From an uncultured Ruminococcus sp. (GTDB taxonomy: Bacteria > Bacillota > Clostridia > Oscillospirales > Ruminococcaceae), in assembly GCA_900553675.1 (NCBI GenBank), contig USEH01000002.1:1-32950 (forward strand): a DNA stretch of 32,950 nucleotides, written 5' to 3'. Shown piece by piece: positions 24,622-32,713 of this stretch (its first letter is position 1; every line of letters begins with the position of its first letter). The notes below the pieces were generated by a model. It was not told the origin of the DNA. It was given only the letters and a program-made list of their open reading frames with translations, and did not search any database. The position numbers and the translations under genes are program-made.

Positions 24622-25395
24622 TTATTTGTTTCTGCGATATAAAGCCAGAAGACCGTCAAGCAGCAGGTCGTTGTCAAGGATAATCCCCTTTGTTTTGCAG
24701 TATGGGGTGACGCTTGAAGCAAGACCGCCGGTCGCCACGACTGTTGCATCCTCGCCCAGAACCTCTTTGTAGCGGGATATCATGCCGTCCATCATCGAAG
24801 CGCTGCCCAAGATAGAACCCGAGCGCATTGAGTCGATGGTGTTGGTGCCGATAACGGCTATCGAGCCGGAATCGGTGTTGATGTCCTGAAGCTGAGCTGC
24901 GGAGGAGGACAGAGCCTTAAGCGAGACGTTGATGCCCGGAATTATTGAGCCGCCCAAAAATGCGCCGGCAGAATCTATTCCGGAGATGGTAGTAGCGGTT
25001 CCGAAATCAAAGATTATAAGCGGCGGCTTGTACTTAAGCAGCGCTCCCACGGCTCCGCACACCAAGTCCGCGCCCAGTATCGCGGGGTTATCCAGACGGA
25101 TATTAAGCCCTGTCTTTATGCCGGGACCAACAACAAGTGCGTCAACGCCCAAAAGCTTTTTTATCGCGTTCTTCAAGGGAGTTACAAGCGAGGGTACAAC
25201 GGTTGAAATAATCGCGCCGTCGAAGCCGGAGCGGTCAAGCCCGTTAAGAGTGATAAGCTGATAGAAGATTACGGCGTACTGATCCTCGGTTTTCGAGGCT
25301 TCGGTCGCTATCCTTGCGGTGAAAGCAAGCTTCTCATCATTATCATACGCTCCTAAAACAATATTAGTATTGCCGGCGTCAACTGTAAATACCAT
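24622..25395 (-). CDS. coaX: Type III pantothenate kinase
   Basis: Phosphorylates pantothenate, the first step of CoA synthesis. The start MVFTVDAGNTNIVLG (ATG 25393-25395) is supported by GGGAGG 8 nt upstream. The longer frame reads through the leader. The 257-residue length is normal. Family motifs are DAGNTN (phosphate-binding loop 1), PGIKTGLNIRLDNPAILGADL, IIFDFGTATTISGID (second phosphate loop and substrate pocket), and a late ATGGLAS glycine motif. It is the first gene of an operon with a putative pantothenate ECF S component. A long imperfect hairpin in the 5' leader suggests post-transcriptional control. Confidence 0.96.
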   Translation of the reverse strand: MVFTVDAGNTNIVLGAYDNDEKLAFTARIATEASKTEDQYAVIFYQLITLNGLDRSGFDGAIISTVVPSLVTPLKNAIKKLLGVDALVVGPGIKTGLNIRLDNPAILGADLVCGAVGALLKYKPPLIIFDFGTATTISGIDSAGAFLGGSIIPGINVSLKALSSSAAQLQDINTDSGSIAVIGTNTIDSMRSGSILGSASMMDGMISRYKEVLGEDATVVATGGLASSVTPYCKTKGIILDNDLLLDGLLALYRRNK

Positions 25396-25410
25396 TATCT
25401 TTTCCTCCCT

Positions 25411-25514
25411 ATACTTATTTCCGTTTGAAAAACGACCAAAAATCGAGTGCAAAATCCATCGGTCAGCGATTTTATGCTAGATTTTTGCTATCGTTTTAGA
25501 CGGAAATTAGTATT
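25411..25514 (-). other. ~104-nt imperfect hairpin in the coaX leader
   Basis: Plus-strand arms ATACTTATTTCCGTTTG... (25411-25444) and the complement of ATACTAATTTCCGTCTA... (25481-25514) match at 5+8+7 fixed positions with a few changes between. The inner segments GCAAAATC and GATTTTATGC can pair too. It starts about 13 nt after the predicted transcription start and ends just before the ribosome-binding site of coaX. No known riboswitch core was recognised. Confidence 0.65.
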
Positions 25515-25533
25515 TTCCATGATCAATACGTAT

Positions 25534-25562
25534 ATTTTATCCCTTTGAAAAGCCAAAGGCAA
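25534..25562 (-). promoter_or_regulatory. Promoter of the coaX operon
   Basis: Minus strand TTGCCT (25557-25562), 17-nt spacer, TAAAAT (25534-25539). The transcript would begin near 25527. Confidence 0.65.
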
Positions 25563-25646
25563 GAGCCTGCGCAACATTTTGTAGATTAGCACATAAGCTT
25601 CTGCCTGTTATTAATATAAATTATTCAAAAAGCTGATAATTCGGGG

Positions 25647-26582
25647 CTATTTCTGAGGGACAAACTCCTCCCGGGTTTTCTCGGCTTCCTCCTCAGCCTC
25701 CAAGGCATATGCAGTCTCTATCTTTTTAAGCAGCTTTAGCAGATCCTCGCTCTGGCGGGGAGTTTTTTTGCAGCCGCTTAAGGATACCGCAAGCTTTCTT
25801 GCCTTTTCCTTGCTGTGAAGTCTTAAATACAAAAGTCCCAGATACAGCCCTGCCCACACTCTGATTTCGTTGCTCCTGCATTTAAGCAGAGCCTTAAAGC
25901 CCGACTTAGCCTCGTCGAAGTTGTGCTCGGCATATGCCAAAAGCGCTTTTGCAAAGTCAGCCTCAACGCTTCCTTTAAGCTTTTCGATAAACGGCTCGTC
26001 AAGCTCTAAGGCAAAGCGCGCGTTTTTAAGGTCGCCGGTGATGGTGAAAACGTATGCATAAAGAGCGTAGTAGCTGGCAGCGTCCTTAACGTCAAAATCA
26101 TCGATATTGATATTTCTCAGAATCTCGAATGCGCTTTCATACCTTCTGCCGTCGCAGTATTCCTTTGCAAGACAGAGGTCGTTGGTGGAGGAAAAGACGC
26201 TTTTTTTGAGCTTGCGGCGCTTAGCCTCCAGAATATCGTAATAATCCTTGGAATATCCGGTTTTTTTAAGGACTTTTGCCGCCTTTCTGCGCTGTATTCT
26301 GTAAACATTCAGAACTATAACATAAATCAGATGGAAGAACAAAGCCACAGCCGCGCATACGCACGCAAGGCTTACTCCGAAGCTGAAATTATCTACAAGC
26401 CACGTGGGAAGCCCCTCCCCGCTTATGACCAGTCCGAAATTGAGGAACGGGAAAGCCGTATATAGCATGTCATCGTCAAGAAGCCCCAAAAACGGAGTGC
26501 AGACGATTATTCCGCAGAGGAACACCGCTATACAGGTCAGCCATATCCGAAGATTTTTAGCTTCAAGTCTTGCTTTTATCAT
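25647..26582 (-). CDS. Membrane-anchored protein with TPR-like cytoplasmic region, function unknown
   Basis: The start is the ATG at 26580-26582 with AAGGTGG 10 nt upstream. A TTG seven codons earlier overlaps that site. 311 residues: TM helix 1 (about 12-33, LTCIAVFLCGIIVCTPFLGLL), a short external loop with one more hydrophobic patch, TM helix 2 (about 68-92), a very basic segment (RRKAAKVLKK... EAKRRKLKKSVF), then helical repeats of TPR character (KEYCDGRRYESAFEILRNI; LLAYAEHNFDEAKSGFKALLKC; LYLGLLYLRLHSKEKARKLAV). The C-terminus is acidic. TPR regions bind partner proteins. No enzymatic motif is seen, and neighbours give no clue. Confidence 0.75.
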   Translation of the reverse strand: MIKARLEAKNLRIWLTCIAVFLCGIIVCTPFLGLLDDDMLYTAFPFLNFGLVISGEGLPTWLVDNFSFGVSLACVCAAVALFFHLIYVIVLNVYRIQRRKAAKVLKKTGYSKDYYDILEAKRRKLKKSVFSSTNDLCLAKEYCDGRRYESAFEILRNINIDDFDVKDAASYYALYAYVFTITGDLKNARFALELDEPFIEKLKGSVEADFAKALLAYAEHNFDEAKSGFKALLKCRSNEIRVWAGLYLGLLYLRLHSKEKARKLAVSLSGCKKTPRQSEDLLKLLKKIETAYALEAEEEAEKTREEFVPQK

Positions 26583-26626
26583 ATATATCCAACCACCTTG
26601 CAATGCAGAATCTTAATAATATTACT

Positions 26627-26655
26627 ATTGTAACATATATTTTTTCAAATTACAA
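26627..26655 (-). promoter_or_regulatory. Promoter of the TPR-like membrane protein gene
   Basis: Minus strand TTGTAA (26650-26655), 17-nt spacer, TACAAT (26627-26632). It directly abuts the end of the MATE gene. Confidence 0.6.
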
Positions 26656-26662
26656 CGGCTTT

Positions 26663-28060
26663 TTATGATTTTGCTACAAGATTATTTACCCATTTTCTCT
26701 TTTTCACGAGATAATATCCAAAGCAGCACTTTATGATGTTAGACATCTGCTCGCAGAACATTATTGCAACCACCGACATTCCCGGGGCATAGTGGGTCAG
26801 AGTGAACACCAAAACATAGTTTACGCACCATATCATAACGCTGTCGAAGACAAAGGTTATCATGGTCTTGCCGCCCGAGCGCATTGTGAAGTAGGCAGCG
26901 TTGGCAAACGCCTGAAGCGGCGTTCCCGCGGCAACGCACAGAATGAACTTTGTGGCAAGCGACCTTATCTCAGGGTCGGTGTTATACAGATGCGGGAAGA
27001 ACGGGGATATCGCTGCTAAAAGCGCGCCCGTCACCGCACAGCTTGCAACAGATACGAATATCAGCTTGCGGTCGAGATCCACTGCCTTTTCGGTCTCCCC
27101 CGCTCCCAACGCCTGACCGACTATGATAGACACCGCAAGTCCCATCGAAAGGAAAACAACGTTGAACAGGTTTGAAACGGTGGTGGATATATTCTGCGCG
27201 CCGACGACCTCCAAGCCTCTTATCGAGTAGCACTGGGAGATTGCGGCTATTGCCATGCTCCATAAAGCCTCGTTTGCCAGAAGCGGCAGACCCTTTATTG
27301 TTATCTTTTTAACTACATCCTTTGGGATATACATACCCTTGTACAGCCCGACGGCGAATGGGTTGCGCTCCTTGTGTGTGTGAGTCCAGATGACTACTAT
27401 TGCAAGCTCTACAAATCGGGATATTACCGTTGCAATAGCGGCACCGGCAGCTCCCAGCTCGGGGAAGCCGAATTTACCGAATATTAAAAGATAGTTAAAG
27501 CAGAGGTTTACAACAACCGCCGAAATTCCCGCAGCCATCGGCACAATAGTCTCGCCGGTTTCGCGCAGGGTTCCGGTGTAGGACTGTGACAGCGCAAACG
27601 GCAGCAGTCCGAACATCATGATATACATATACTCTGAGCCGTATTTAAGGGTTGCGACAGGGTCGCAGCCGGCGATTGAGGACTCGGATATGTAAAGCGA
27701 GACTAAATTCTCCCTGAAAAATGCGAAGATGATTATTCCAACAACGGCGGTTATGGTACATACTATCAGCTTGTAGCGGAAGGCATAGCGAACGCCCTTG
27801 TGATCGCCCTGACCGTAGTACTGGGCGGCGAATATTCCCGCTCCGGCAACCGCTCCGAAGATGATAAGATTGAAGACGAATATTATCTGGTTGGCAACCG
27901 AAACGCCGTTCATAGGGTCGGTTCCGGTGCGTCCCACCATTAAGTTATCCAGCAAGCCCACAAAGTTTGTTATGGCATTCTGGGCAATTATCGGCAGAAC
28001 TATGCGAAGAAGCATCTTGTAAAAGCTTTTGTCGCCGATGTACTTTTGCTTGAAGCTCAT
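26663..28060 (-). CDS. MATE-family efflux transporter
   Basis: 465 residues with about twelve TM segments in two halves, as in the cation-coupled multidrug and toxin extrusion family. The first half opens with LLRIVLPIIAQNAITNFVGLLDNLMVGRTGTDPMNGVSVANQI, a typical MATE N-terminus. A related pattern recurs in the second half (IKGLPLLANEALWSMAIAAISQCY). AAGGAG lies upstream of the ATG, and a promoter sits at 28112-28140. Substrate is unknown; members export drugs, flavins or cyclic dinucleotides. The basic tail KKRKWVNNLVAKS ends 80 nt before the next minus-strand gene. Confidence 0.93.
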   Translation of the reverse strand: MSFKQKYIGDKSFYKMLLRIVLPIIAQNAITNFVGLLDNLMVGRTGTDPMNGVSVANQIIFVFNLIIFGAVAGAGIFAAQYYGQGDHKGVRYAFRYKLIVCTITAVVGIIIFAFFRENLVSLYISESSIAGCDPVATLKYGSEYMYIMMFGLLPFALSQSYTGTLRETGETIVPMAAGISAVVVNLCFNYLLIFGKFGFPELGAAGAAIATVISRFVELAIVVIWTHTHKERNPFAVGLYKGMYIPKDVVKKITIKGLPLLANEALWSMAIAAISQCYSIRGLEVVGAQNISTTVSNLFNVVFLSMGLAVSIIVGQALGAGETEKAVDLDRKLIFVSVASCAVTGALLAAISPFFPHLYNTDPEIRSLATKFILCVAAGTPLQAFANAAYFTMRSGGKTMITFVFDSVMIWCVNYVLVFTLTHYAPGMSVVAIMFCEQMSNIIKCCFGYYLVKKRKWVNNLVAKS

Positions 28061-28111
28061 TTTTTACTCTCCTTATTAATCTAAAACCATGTTTTTATCT
28101 ATCAAGATGGT

Positions 28112-28140
28112 ATTGTAACAAATTCGGCGGGAAAATGCAA
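28112..28140 (-). promoter_or_regulatory. Promoter of the MATE gene
   Basis: Minus strand TTGCAT (28135-28140), 17-nt spacer, TACAAT (28112-28117). Confidence 0.65.
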
Positions 28141-28231
28141 TAGCGCAAAGGGTAAGATTTATTGATTAATAGTGATACTTTACTATTAGCTTAAAAAACA
28201 GCGCGCGTATTGAGTTATATTTGTAGGAAAT

Positions 28232-28265
28232 GTTAGTTGACTTTAGTTTGCTAACGTGGTAAAAT
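28232..28265 (+). promoter_or_regulatory. Promoter and candidate operator of the yerC-his operon
   Basis: TTGACT (28237-28242), 17-nt spacer, TAAAAT (28260-28265). An inverted repeat GTTAG-14nt-CTAAC (28232-28255) spans the -35 and spacer. It is a plausible binding site for the TrpR-family protein encoded just downstream. Confidence 0.7.
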
Positions 28266-28308
28266 ATTATAGAATTATAGCAATGAAATTAAAATTTATG
28301 GAGGAAAC

Positions 28309-28602
28309 ATGGCAAACTTATTTGATGACAGCACAAAAGACCTCTTTGAGGCAATACTCACACTTAAAACAGTCGAGGAATGCGAAAGCTTTTTCAGCGA
28401 CCTCTGCACCGTCAAGGAAATCAAGGAGACATCCCAGCGGTTTGAGGTTGCAAGGCTTCTTTCGGCGGGATACGTCTATTCCGACATCGCCGAAAAGACC
28501 GGCGCAAGCACTGCTACCATCAGCCGCGTAAACCGCTCCCTTAACTACGGCGAGGGCGGTTACAAAACGGCTATAGAAAGACTCGGAAAGCAAGACTCAT
28601 AA
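28309..28602 (+). CDS. YerC/YecD-type TrpR-family regulator, probably of histidine biosynthesis
   Basis: 97 residues, almost entirely the TrpR-like all-helical DNA-binding fold: LFEAILTLKTVEECESFFSDLCTVKEIKETSQRFEVARLLSAGYVYSDIAEKTGASTATISRVNRSL, where the last stretch is the helix-turn-helix. A GGAGG site precedes the ATG. It is the first gene of the his operon, 20 nt before hisZ. As I recall, comparative-genomic studies link YerC-type proteins in Bacillota to histidine-gene control (proposed name HisR), and the placement here fits that. Histidine or a precursor would be the co-repressor by analogy with TrpR and tryptophan. The candidate operator overlaps the promoter. Confidence 0.88.
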   Translation: MANLFDDSTKDLFEAILTLKTVEECESFFSDLCTVKEIKETSQRFEVARLLSAGYVYSDIAEKTGASTATISRVNRSLNYGEGGYKTAIERLGKQDS

Positions 28603-28622
28603 CTGAAAGGAACATTTTTAAA

Positions 28623-29714
28623 GTGATACGCACTCTTAAAAACAGTGAAATCGCCGTCCTGCGGCTTCGTTCTCTTTACGAAAGCAGGGGGTATATGCAG
28701 TTTAAAATGAGCAGGTTTGAGGAATACGACCTTTATGCCGCCAACAAAGACTTCCTTGCCGGCGAAGGTATAATCACCTTTACCGACCCTTCGGGCAGGC
28801 TTATGGCTTTAAAGCCGGACGTTACAATGTCCATAATCCGCAGCTGCAAGGACGGGGACGGTCTTACCGAAAAGCTTTACTACAGCGAAAACGTCTACAG
28901 AGTAATGGGCGGAACCCATCAGCTTAAGGAAATTATGCAGTCGGGGCTGGAATGTATAGGAGAGATCAACCTTTACAGCACCTGCGAGGTTATAAGCCTT
29001 GCCGCCAAGAGCTTAGAGCTTTTCGAGCGTCCTTACGTTCTGGACATATCCCATATGGGCATAGTTTCGGGACTTGTCGACGAATGCGCGCCGGACGAAT
29101 CAGTCAAGCGAGAGCTTCTTCGGCGGATCGGCGCCAAGAATATCCACGAAATACGCGGGCTTATCGGCGATAAGGCGGACAGGCTTATAGCTCTTATGAA
29201 CATAAATCCCAAGCCGGATAAAGGGCTTGCAGAGCTTGAAAAGCTTTGTAATACGCCCTCACTCAAAGCTGCATACAAAGAGCTGAAGGATATAATCACG
29301 GTTATAAGCGGGGCAGGTTTCCAGCCGGAAATACATCTTGATTTTTCGGTGGTTCAGGATTTGTCCTACTACAACGGAATAGTCTTTCAGGGCTTTATTG
29401 AGGGAATTCCCGAAAAAATCCTCACCGGCGGAAGATACGACCCTCTTTTAAAAAGGATAGGCAAGTCAAAGCAGGCAATCGGCTTTGGAATAGACGTTGA
29501 CCTGTTGGAGCGCATAATGGACTCGCGCTCGGAGTTCGACGCTGACATCGCTTTGATATATAAACCGCAGGACGACGTGGGCGAGGTTATGCGCTACGCT
29601 GAAAAGCTGTCGCATGACGGCAAGCGGGTGGCAGTATCGACAAAAATATCAAGCAAGGCTAAATACCGCACGATTATAGCCTTCAGCGGTTCGGAGGCAG
29701 GCAATGAAGGATAA
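28623..29714 (+). CDS. hisZ: ATP phosphoribosyltransferase regulatory subunit
   Basis: GTG start at 28623, with GAAAGGA upstream. The product is 363 residues and related to histidyl-tRNA synthetase but lacks its C-terminal anticodon-binding domain; this marks HisZ. Class II core segments are present: YESRGYMQFKMSRFEEYDLY, FTDPSGRLMALKPDVTMSIIR, YYSENVYRV, and the HisZ/HisRS motif LTGGRYDPLL. HisZ joins short HisG to form the active, histidine-sensitive first enzyme of histidine synthesis. It overlaps hisG by 11 nt, ensuring coupled synthesis of the two subunits. Confidence 0.96.
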   Translation: MIRTLKNSEIAVLRLRSLYESRGYMQFKMSRFEEYDLYAANKDFLAGEGIITFTDPSGRLMALKPDVTMSIIRSCKDGDGLTEKLYYSENVYRVMGGTHQLKEIMQSGLECIGEINLYSTCEVISLAAKSLELFERPYVLDISHMGIVSGLVDECAPDESVKRELLRRIGAKNIHEIRGLIGDKADRLIALMNINPKPDKGLAELEKLCNTPSLKAAYKELKDIITVISGAGFQPEIHLDFSVVQDLSYYNGIVFQGFIEGIPEKILTGGRYDPLLKRIGKSKQAIGFGIDVDLLERIMDSRSEFDADIALIYKPQDDVGEVMRYAEKLSHDGKRVAVSTKISSKAKYRTIIAFSGSEAGNEG

Positions 29715-30336
29715 AATTCTTAACATAGCCCTGCCCAAAGGACGGCTAGGCGAAAAGGTATACAAAATATTTGAAGCCGCCGGCTTCGGCTGCGATGGGG
29801 TAACCGACCCTAAAACAAGAAAGCTGATATTTGAAAATCACGAGGCGGGCGTGTGCTACTTCTGGGTTAAGCCCTCGGACGTTGCAATTTACGTCGAGCG
29901 AGGAGCGGCTGATGTGGGAGTTGCCGGAAAGGACATACTTTTAGAGTACTCCCCCGATGTTTACGAGCTTTTCGACCTCGGCATAGGCAAATGCCGTATG
30001 TGCGTAGCGGCGAAAAAGGGCTTTCGCGACAGCACCGACAAGACCCTTACGGTTGCGACCAAGTTTCCGACCATTGCAAGCGGGTACTATCAGTCGAAAT
30101 CGCGGAGCATAGACATAATCAAGCTGAACGGCTCAATCGAGCTTGCTCCGATATTGGGTCTCTCGGACGTCATAGTAGACATAGTCGAAACCGGAACCAC
30201 CCTTAAGGAAAACAACCTTGAAGTTGTTGAAACGATTGTGGATATCTCAGCAAGGCTGATTGCAAACAAGGCAAGCACAAAGTTCAAGGGCGATGGCATC
30301 AAGGCACTGGTTGAAGCTCTTGAAAATCAAAAATAA
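29704..30336 (+). CDS. hisG: ATP phosphoribosyltransferase catalytic subunit, short form
   Basis: Catalyses ATP + PRPP to phosphoribosyl-ATP, the committed step of histidine synthesis. The product is 210 residues and lacks the C-terminal regulatory domain of long HisG, consistent with the hisZ gene upstream. Motifs are IALPKGRLGEKVYKIFEAAG, the ADVGVAGKDILLE segment, VATKFPTIASGYYQSK, and the PRPP-binding loop DIVETGTTLKENNLEVVE. The start lies inside hisZ (11-nt overlap). Confidence 0.97.
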   Translation: MKDKILNIALPKGRLGEKVYKIFEAAGFGCDGVTDPKTRKLIFENHEAGVCYFWVKPSDVAIYVERGAADVGVAGKDILLEYSPDVYELFDLGIGKCRMCVAAKKGFRDSTDKTLTVATKFPTIASGYYQSKSRSIDIIKLNGSIELAPILGLSDVIVDIVETGTTLKENNLEVVETIVDISARLIANKASTKFKGDGIKALVEALENQK

Positions 30337-30361
30337 GACATTTTGAAAGGAATGTTGACAA

Positions 30362-31645
30362 GTGATAAGAATATTTGAATACAGCAAAACGCCGGACGAC
30401 GAGGTTTTTGCAAGAGGCTCGGACTCGGCAAACGTCGCGGGTATTGTCGCGGACATAATAGAAAACGTAAAAGCCAACAAGGATAAGGCTTTAAAGGAAT
30501 ACACCCTTAAATTCGACAAGGCAAAGCTTGATGACCTTGCGGTGAGCGATGAGGAAATAAACGAAGCTTTTGCAAGTTTAGAGCCGGAGTTTATAAGAGT
30601 GCTTAACGAAGCTGCCGAAAACATCCGCGCCTTCCACTCGCGCCAGCTGCGCAACTCGTTTGTTATTGCCGAAAAGGAAGGTGTTGTCTGCGGTCAGCGG
30701 ATAATCCCGATTGAGAATGTGGGAATATACGTCCCCGGCGGAACCGCTCCGCTTTCTTCGACAGTGCTTATGGACAGTATCCCAGCCAAAATTGCGGGCT
30801 GCAAAAACATTGTAATGACAACTCCCCCGTCGGCGGACGGAAAAATCGACCCGTCCATCCTTGCCGCCGCCAAGATTGCGGGAGTGGATAAGATTTTCAA
30901 GGTGGGCGGAGCACAGGCAATAGCCGCGCTTGCTTACGGAACCGAGAGCATCCCCAAGGTGGATAAAATAGTAGGTCCCGGCAACGCATTCGTTGCGGAA
31001 GCCAAAAAGCAGGTTTATGGCATGGTGTCTATAGACATGATTGCCGGTCCGAGCGATATTTTGGTCGTGGCGGACGGCAAAAGCGATGTTAAAAACGTCG
31101 CGGCGGATATGCTTTCTCAGGCGGAGCACGACAAGCTTGCAACAGCTGTTTTGATAACCGATTCGATGGATTTGGCAACCAAGGTCGCCGCAGAAATCGA
31201 GGTTCAGCTTGAAGCCCTGCCGCGCAGGGAGATCGCACGCGTATCAATCGAGAATAACGGCAAAATCATCGTTGCTCCCAACCTCGACCTTGCTATTGAA
31301 GCTGCCAACAGGGTGGCTCCCGAGCATTTAGAGCTTGTTATGGACGACCCGTTCAAGTACCTCGGCATGGTCAAAAACGCCGGCTCGGTATTTATGGGAA
31401 GATACTGCCCCGAAGCTTTGGGAGACTATCTGAGCGGCGCCAACCACACCCTCCCCACCAACGGCACGGCGCGGTTCTCCTCACCGCTGTCGGTGGACGA
31501 TTTTGTAAAGAAGACCCAGTACACCTACTATTCCAAGGAAGCTTTAGAGAAGGTATACAAGGATATCGCGCTGTTCGCGGAAAAAGAGGGTCTGCACGCC
31601 CACGCAAAAAGTGCAACCATAAGATTTGAAGATAAGGAAGACTAA
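30362..31645 (+). CDS. hisD: Histidinol dehydrogenase
   Basis: The last enzyme of histidine synthesis: zinc-dependent, NAD-linked two-step oxidation of histidinol to histidine. GTG start at 30362 with AAAGGA upstream. 427 residues, the normal length. Visible motifs are YVPGGTAPLSSTVLM, the nucleotide-site VGGAQAIAALAYG, KIVGPGNAFVAEAKKQV, the zinc ligands Gln253 and His256 in SQAEHDK, the catalytic Glu-His of APEHLEL, and GANHTLPT near the C-terminus. It follows hisG by 25 nt and precedes hisC by 3 nt. Confidence 0.97.
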   Translation: MIRIFEYSKTPDDEVFARGSDSANVAGIVADIIENVKANKDKALKEYTLKFDKAKLDDLAVSDEEINEAFASLEPEFIRVLNEAAENIRAFHSRQLRNSFVIAEKEGVVCGQRIIPIENVGIYVPGGTAPLSSTVLMDSIPAKIAGCKNIVMTTPPSADGKIDPSILAAAKIAGVDKIFKVGGAQAIAALAYGTESIPKVDKIVGPGNAFVAEAKKQVYGMVSIDMIAGPSDILVVADGKSDVKNVAADMLSQAEHDKLATAVLITDSMDLATKVAAEIEVQLEALPRREIARVSIENNGKIIVAPNLDLAIEAANRVAPEHLELVMDDPFKYLGMVKNAGSVFMGRYCPEALGDYLSGANHTLPTNGTARFSSPLSVDDFVKKTQYTYYSKEALEKVYKDIALFAEKEGLHAHAKSATIRFEDKED

Positions 31646-31648
31646 TCC

Positions 31649-32713
31649 ATGAGCAGATTTCTTATAGGCGAGTATCAGTCGTTAGAGGAATACACCCCCG
31701 GCGAGCAGCCGAGGGACAGAAAATACATCAAGCTCAACACAAACGAATCCCCCTACCCGCCCTCCGACGGAGTGCTTAAGGCGGTAAATTCGTCTGAGGC
31801 GGCTTTGCTCCGGCTCTACCCCGACCCCACCTGCTCCGCCCTTAAAGAGGGTCTGGCGAGCTTGTTCGGACTTAAAAGCAAGAACGTGTTTGTAACAAAC
31901 AGCTCGGACGACGTTTTAAACATGACGTTCACGGCGTTTGCGGGAAGAGAAAAGCCCGCTTACTACGCCGACATCACCTACGGCTTTTACAAGGTCTTTG
32001 CCGCGCTTCACGGCTGCAAGTCGGTTGTGTTTCCGCTGAAAGAGGGCTTTAAGCTAGACTACAGCGACTACACAAATCTTAAAGAGGGACTTATAGCGAT
32101 AGCCAACCCCAACGCACCGACCGGTCTTGAAATCAGTCTTGACGAAATAAGAAAGATTTGCAAAAGCAGTCCCGACTGCGTTGTGCTTATAGATGAAGCC
32201 TATGTCAACTTCGGCGGGACGACCGCTATACCGCTTCTTTCCGAGTGCGAAAACCTTATCGTCTGCCGGACGTTTTCAAAGTCTGCTTCGATGGCTGGGG
32301 CGCGTCTGGGCTTTGCGCTTGCAAGCAGGGAGCTTACGGCGGATCTCGAAAAGATTAAGTACTCCACCAATCCATATTCTGTCAACCGCATAACCTTAGC
32401 CGCCGGAGAAGCCGCTGTCAAAGACGCCGACTACTACCGCGCAAACTGCGCAAAAATTATCTCAACAAGAGAGAAAACGGCAAAAGCTCTTAAGTGCATG
32501 GGCTTTGAAATGACCGATTCAAAGGCAAATTTCCTGTTTGCAAGATACCCTATGATGAGCGGAAAAGAGATTTTCGCGCGGCTTAAGGAATCGGGAATAC
32601 TTGTAAGGCGGTTCGACCAAGCGGGAATCGAGGATTATTTGAGAATAACAGTAGGTTCGGAAAGCGAAATGGAAACGCTTGTAAATACACTTGAAAGGAT
32701 AGTTGGCAAATGA
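31649..32713 (+). CDS. hisC: Histidinol-phosphate aminotransferase
   Basis: A PLP enzyme of fold type I that transfers the amino group from glutamate to imidazole-acetol phosphate. 354 residues, normal length. KLNTNESPYPPS at the N-terminus is the HisC substrate-loop hallmark. IANPNAPTG and VLIDEAYVNFG (the Asp that binds the pyridine nitrogen) precede the PLP lysine Lys211 in TFSKSASMAGARLGF. The C-terminal arginine region (LRITVGSESEMETLV) binds the substrate carboxylate or phosphate. It is separated from hisD by 3 nt and overlaps hisB as ATGA, so the four genes are tightly coupled. Confidence 0.97.
   Translation: MSRFLIGEYQSLEEYTPGEQPRDRKYIKLNTNESPYPPSDGVLKAVNSSEAALLRLYPDPTCSALKEGLASLFGLKSKNVFVTNSSDDVLNMTFTAFAGREKPAYYADITYGFYKVFAALHGCKSVVFPLKEGFKLDYSDYTNLKEGLIAIANPNAPTGLEISLDEIRKICKSSPDCVVLIDEAYVNFGGTTAIPLLSECENLIVCRTFSKSASMAGARLGFALASRELTADLEKIKYSTNPYSVNRITLAAGEAAVKDADYYRANCAKIISTREKTAKALKCMGFEMTDSKANFLFARYPMMSGKEIFARLKESGILVRRFDQAGIEDYLRITVGSESEMETLVNTLERIVGK

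Noticed and set aside
28623..29714. Histidyl-tRNA synthetase
   Set aside because: The product is short, lacks the anticodon-binding domain and overlaps a short-form hisG; it is HisZ.
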